From Bacteroidota bacterium (GTDB taxonomy: Bacteria > Bacteroidota > Bacteroidia > Chitinophagales > Chitinophagaceae), in the NCBI GenBank assembly GCA_023429825.1, contig JAEZDC010000032.1:1-64000 (forward strand): DNA of 64,000 bases. Direction: 5' to 3'. Position numbers and translations under genes: made by a program. The notes beneath the pieces are model-generated. The model had not been told where the DNA came from, did not search any database, and was given only the letters and a program-made list of their open reading frames with translations. Shown in pieces: positions 61,180 through 64,000 of this stretch; the stretch's first letter is position 1; the number at the start of each line of letters is the position of its first letter.

Positions 61180-62051
61180 AAATAGCAGTGATCGGTGCTA
61201 CCGGCATGTTGGGCAAGCCCGTAGCCTGGCAATTGATCTATGCAGGTTTTGATGTAACGGTGGTTGCAAGAAATACCGAAGCAGCATCTGTTATTTTTAA
61301 TAACGATCAAAATGAGTTTAAGGCATCCGTGGTTCACGGTGACGTATTTGACAAAACATCTCTTCGAGAGGCCCTCCAAGGAATGGATGGCTTATACATT
61401 AACCTGAGTGCCGATCAAAAATCTAATAAGCAACAACCGCAGCCTGAACGAGAAGGGATACAAAACATCTTATCCGTAGCAAAAAAAGTAGGCATCAAAC
61501 ACATCATTTATATCTCCGCTATTGTCATCCGTTACCAGGGAATGAAAGGCTTTAACTGGTGGGTGTTCGATATCAAGCATGCTGCAGTTAATGCGATCAA
61601 ATCATCCGGTATTCCCTATACGATATTCTACCCTTCATGTTTTATGGATACTTTCTCAGAACTGATCGACAAAAATAAGTTGATGCACGCCACAGGCTCA
61701 AAGCAGCGTAACTATTTTATCTCTTCGCTGGATTACGGCAAAATGGTGGTAGAAGCTTTCAAACAGCAGAAATTAAATAAAGAATACGATGTACAGGGAC
61801 CAGAAGGTATGAACTGGGATGAGGCTGCAAAGATCGTAGTGCAGAATTATCCTAAAGGAATGCTAAGGATGATGAAAGCCCCGCTGTTCATGATGAAATT
61901 CTTCGGCAAATTCAACCAGCGAATGAATTATGCAGGTAACATTTTAGAAGCGATCTATAACTACCCTGAGTCTTTCACTTCAGAAGCCGCATGGCAGGAA
62001 TTGCATAAACCCGGCATCAAGATGAAAGATTTTGTGCAACACTATTTGTAA
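61176..62051 (+). CDS. NmrA-like NAD(P)-binding protein
   Basis: A 291-residue atypical short-chain dehydrogenase. The N-terminal Rossmann motif is IAVIGATGMLGKPVAWQLIYAG, then VVARN, VVHGDVFDKTSLREALQGMDGLYINLS and KHIIYISAIVIRYQG. The region around residues 110-150 lacks an obvious YxxxK catalytic pair, so it fits NmrA/NAD-binding-10 type sensors or reductases of unknown substrate. It overlaps purC by 4 bp and ends 2 bp from the convergent trhO. Confidence 0.85.
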   Translation: MKIAVIGATGMLGKPVAWQLIYAGFDVTVVARNTEAASVIFNNDQNEFKASVVHGDVFDKTSLREALQGMDGLYINLSADQKSNKQQPQPEREGIQNILSVAKKVGIKHIIYISAIVIRYQGMKGFNWWVFDIKHAAVNAIKSSGIPYTIFYPSCFMDTFSELIDKNKLMHATGSKQRNYFISSLDYGKMVVEAFKQQKLNKEYDVQGPEGMNWDEAAKIVVQNYPKGMLRMMKAPLFMMKFFGKFNQRMNYAGNILEAIYNYPESFTSEAAWQELHKPGIKMKDFVQHYL

Positions 62052-62053
62052 CA

Positions 62054-63100
62054 TCACTTCTTATTCAGCTCGCTCAGTTTAGGTCTTAGCCTTGCTTTAC
62101 TCTTGTTGAAGATATTCTGTCCTTTATCTATACCCCTTCGTATTTCCTTCTGGCGTTCTACAGGCATGTGCAATGTGCCTTTACATTCTGCACTGCAACA
62201 ACCATGATACTCAGTAGCACAATCTTCGCATTGAATGAAGAGTAAGTGACAACCATCATTCTTACAATTGGTATGGACATCGCAGGGTTTACCACACTGG
62301 TGGCAATTAGATATCACATCATCAGTGATACGTTCTCCCAGCCTGTTATCAAATACGAAATTCTTGCCGATGAACTTGCTTTCCAAACCATTCTGCTTTA
62401 CCTGCTGTGCATAGTTGATGATGCCGCCTTCGAGGTGAAATACATTCTTAAATCCTTTATGCAACATATATGCAGAGGCCTTCTCGCAGCGAATACCACC
62501 GGTACAATACATGATGATGTTCTTTTCTTCATTGCCCTTCATCATATCAACCGCCATCGGTAGCTGATCGCGAAAAGTATCGGAAGGAATCTCGAGGGCT
62601 TTTACAAAATGACCTACTTCATATTCGTAATGATTACGCATATCGATGACGATCGTATTGGGATCTTTCAGCAAAGTATTCATTTGTTCAGCGTTCACAT
62701 ACCTACCTTTGTTCTCCATACTGAAGTTGGGATCTTCAATACCATCTGCAACGATCTTCTCACGCACTTTTATTTTCAATACCCAAAAGCTTTTACCATC
62801 ATCATCTACTGCTATGTTTAGGCGCAAGCCATTAAGCGGTTGAATGCTGTACAAAAAGCTTTTAAAAGATTCATAGTTAGATGAAGGCACGCTGACCTGT
62901 GCATTGATCCCTTCCTTAGCCACATAGATCCTTCCAAACACTTTCAATTCATATAAGTGCTTATAGAGATGATCCCTGAACTCCTGTGGATTTTGAATAG
63001 GAAAATAATGGTAGAAACTAATGGTCGTTCTCGGCTCTGTCTCTTCCATAAGGCGTTGCTTCAACTCCTCGTTGGAAATGCGATTGTGTAATACGGGCAT
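62054..63100 (-). CDS. trhO: oxygen-dependent tRNA uridine 5-hydroxylase, rhodanese family
   Basis: A 348-residue protein of the YceA/TrhO family, which hydroxylates U34 of certain tRNAs. The N-terminal acylphosphatase-like domain has SFYHYFPIQNPQEFRDHLY and VYVAKEGINAQVSVP. The rhodanese domain has VIDMRNHYEYEVGHF and the active Cys in IIMYCTGGIRCEKASAYM. The C-terminal Cys-rich segment (CHQCGKPCDVHTNC, CEDCATEYHGCC) is typical of the longer bacterial forms and may bind a metal. Start at ATG 63100. Confidence 0.93.
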   Translation of the reverse strand: MPVLHNRISNEELKQRLMEETEPRTTISFYHYFPIQNPQEFRDHLYKHLYELKVFGRIYVAKEGINAQVSVPSSNYESFKSFLYSIQPLNGLRLNIAVDDDGKSFWVLKIKVREKIVADGIEDPNFSMENKGRYVNAEQMNTLLKDPNTIVIDMRNHYEYEVGHFVKALEIPSDTFRDQLPMAVDMMKGNEEKNIIMYCTGGIRCEKASAYMLHKGFKNVFHLEGGIINYAQQVKQNGLESKFIGKNFVFDNRLGERITDDVISNCHQCGKPCDVHTNCKNDGCHLLFIQCEDCATEYHGCCSAECKGTLHMPVERQKEIRRGIDKGQNIFNKSKARLRPKLSELNKK

Positions 63101-63122
63101 GTTCTTTTAATTTCAGACATCA

Positions 63123-63139
63123 TCTCGCCTTAGGCGAGA
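63123..63139. repeat. short palindrome upstream of trhO
   Basis: TCTCGCC and GGCGAGA flank a TTA loop, a perfect 7 bp inverted repeat, 23 bp before the trhO start. It could be an operator or an mRNA hairpin in the trhO leader; there is no T run. Confidence 0.4.
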
Positions 63140-63258
63140 CAATATTCCATTAATAATATGGACCCGGTTGCAGGCCAGGCAAAATTTCTATGCAAAGATA
63201 CTGCTGAAAACTTAAAGAGTTATTAAGGCCAGCAGGACTCAGGAAGGCATTTATTAAA

Positions 63259-63708
63259 ATGAGTTTAAATCAGTTACAACACTTGCAAATGCTTACCAGC
63301 CTTTATAATTTGGACGCACCAATACCCTCCATGTTTACCCAGGAATACCGAAACAACGGAATTATAAAACTGCTGAAGTACCAGGATAAGTTTTATCCGG
63401 GCAAGCCTGTTGTTGCCAACAAAACCACTAAACAGTCTAAAGACATCGAATCTTTTATCAGTACTTTTTGTGAATTTCAACTGGCAGATAATGATTACAT
63501 GAACCTGCAGGTTGAAGCCAGGCAACAAAAGGATAATAAAGACTGGTTCAAAGCTCTATCGGAAGAAAAAGTATTGAAGCTGATCACCTACATCATCTGG
63601 ACGGATAAGTTTGTAGATGGATATTTCTCCACCCGGATCAGCGATGGTACGATACATGAACTTTTAATGAGGCTACATACGTTACAGAAGCCTCTACCGC
63701 TTTCTTAA
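63259..63708 (+). CDS. DUF6508-like protein of unknown function
   Basis: A 149-residue soluble protein. The C-terminal half, WFKALSEEKVLKLITYIIWTDKFVDGYFSTRISDGTI followed by LLMRLHTL, resembles the DUF6508 pattern of a D-x-F-x-x-G...DG-x-I...RL tail. This match is from memory and is only moderate. No function is known. It is preceded by an AT-rich region and ends overlapping the convergent membrane protein gene by 15 bp. Confidence 0.65.
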   Translation: MSLNQLQHLQMLTSLYNLDAPIPSMFTQEYRNNGIIKLLKYQDKFYPGKPVVANKTTKQSKDIESFISTFCEFQLADNDYMNLQVEARQQKDNKDWFKALSEEKVLKLITYIIWTDKFVDGYFSTRISDGTIHELLMRLHTLQKPLPLS

Positions 63709-64000
63709 ATAACTTCCTGCGATTGCTGCAAAGCCTGCAACCAATGCGCCTATCAGCGCCGTTACAATGATCAACAAAATGTATGATCCGCCTAAAGGAA
63801 GAACGTTTGCAATTTTTGTAGATAAAATATGTTCGTTCTGTGCGTCTTTGTAAAATGCCAGCCCGCCCCACAGCAGGAATAGTGCGATGAATGCTGCGAG
63901 AAATGCTTTTCCTGCCTTTTGATGTACTGCGATCGCAACAACGAAAGCACAAATAGCGAAACTCCACCAGGGAAATACCTCGAATAACCCTGCAGCAAAG
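63694..64000 (-). CDS. integral membrane protein (5' end beyond window)
   Basis: The minus-strand frame is open from the right edge to a TAG at 63694-63696, giving 101 visible residues, with no start codon inside the window. Hydrophobic segments are WWSFAICAFVVAIAVH, AFLAAFIALFLLWGGLAFY and YILLIIVTALIGALVAGF, and the tail ends SYLRKR. The small-residue-rich last helix and short loops fit a small multi-pass membrane protein of unknown function. Convergent overlap of 15 bp with the DUF6508-like gene. Confidence 0.75.
   Translation of the reverse strand, partial: FAAGLFEVFPWWSFAICAFVVAIAVHQKAGKAFLAAFIALFLLWGGLAFYKDAQNEHILSTKIANVLPLGGSYILLIIVTALIGALVAGFAAIAGSYLRKR

Noticed and set aside
1..64000. 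CRISPR arrays, insertion sequences, integrases, phage genes, toxin-antitoxin or restriction systems
   Set aside because: None seen. There are no regular direct repeats with spacers, transposase or integrase motifs. The DUF4268 protein alone does not make a restriction system.

Overview
The window comes from a member of the Bacteroidota, most likely the Chitinophagaceae/Chitinophagales. The evidence is a PKD-repeat protein with a gliding/type IX secretion C-terminal domain beside a PorP/SprF-like gene, a T9SS plug protein, a TonB-dependent receptor with a carboxypeptidase-regulatory-like N-domain, choice-of-anchor-J lipoproteins, an arginine pathway using an acylornithine carbamoyltransferase, and promoters of the Bacteroidota TTTG/TAnnTTTG type. 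The DNA is AT-rich, genes are densely packed, and both window edges cut genes.

Layout. 1-3355: a surface PKD protein (5' end missing) and its PorP/SprF-like partner. 3533-10885 (minus): a complete histidine operon hisGDCBHAF(IE), preceded by a well-formed ribosome-mediated attenuator whose leader peptide contains His-Ile-His-His-His. 10991-18290: a carboxyltransferase, two paralogous lipoproteins, a four-gene housekeeping operon, a bacilliredoxin and a small heat shock protein. 18375-21589: receiver-only regulators, a PAS protein with a phosphoacceptor helix but no kinase domain, a decayed gene and an AraC regulator. 21684-29211: a DUF3347 lipoprotein, ABC-F, an FAD oxidoreductase, a T9SS plug protein, a LolE/FtsX-type permease and a LacI regulator. 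29306-37671: an arginine operon GNAT-argG-C-D-F'-B-E-H behind a leader that can fold into a three-way junction and also encodes a short peptide with tandem Arg codons. 37748-40528 (minus): homoserine dehydrogenase and a cystathionine synthase/lyase under a SAM-I riboswitch with a terminator and a clear promoter. 40686-45272: a PAS histidine kinase, a second HisKA-only membrane protein, a GH10 xylanase lipoprotein and a DUF4268 protein. 45642-45726: tRNA-Ser. 45925-51808: a four-gene signalling operon (CHASE3-GAF hybrid kinase, CheR, CheB, receiver-kinase). 51851-64000: a HAD phosphatase, a GT39-like glycosyltransferase, a polyprenol-kinase-like protein overlapping a tandem PTP-like protein, a TonB receptor, purC, an NmrA-like protein, trhO, and a membrane protein cut by the right edge.

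The amino-acid operons show three kinds of cis control: peptide attenuation (his), a SAM riboswitch (met/thr branch) and an unrecognised structured leader (arg). A short dispersed repeat (core ACAAGAGTGCGACGCAA or ACAAGTGAGTGACACAA, often followed by RTCATAGTAGT) occurs six times. Four copies lie in the his and arg operons. One of these supplies the last codons of argD, and two create misleading upstream GTG starts. Sites judged most worth testing are the arg leader, the repeat family, the Val90 specificity position in the acylornithine carbamoyltransferase, and the tandem PTP-like protein.
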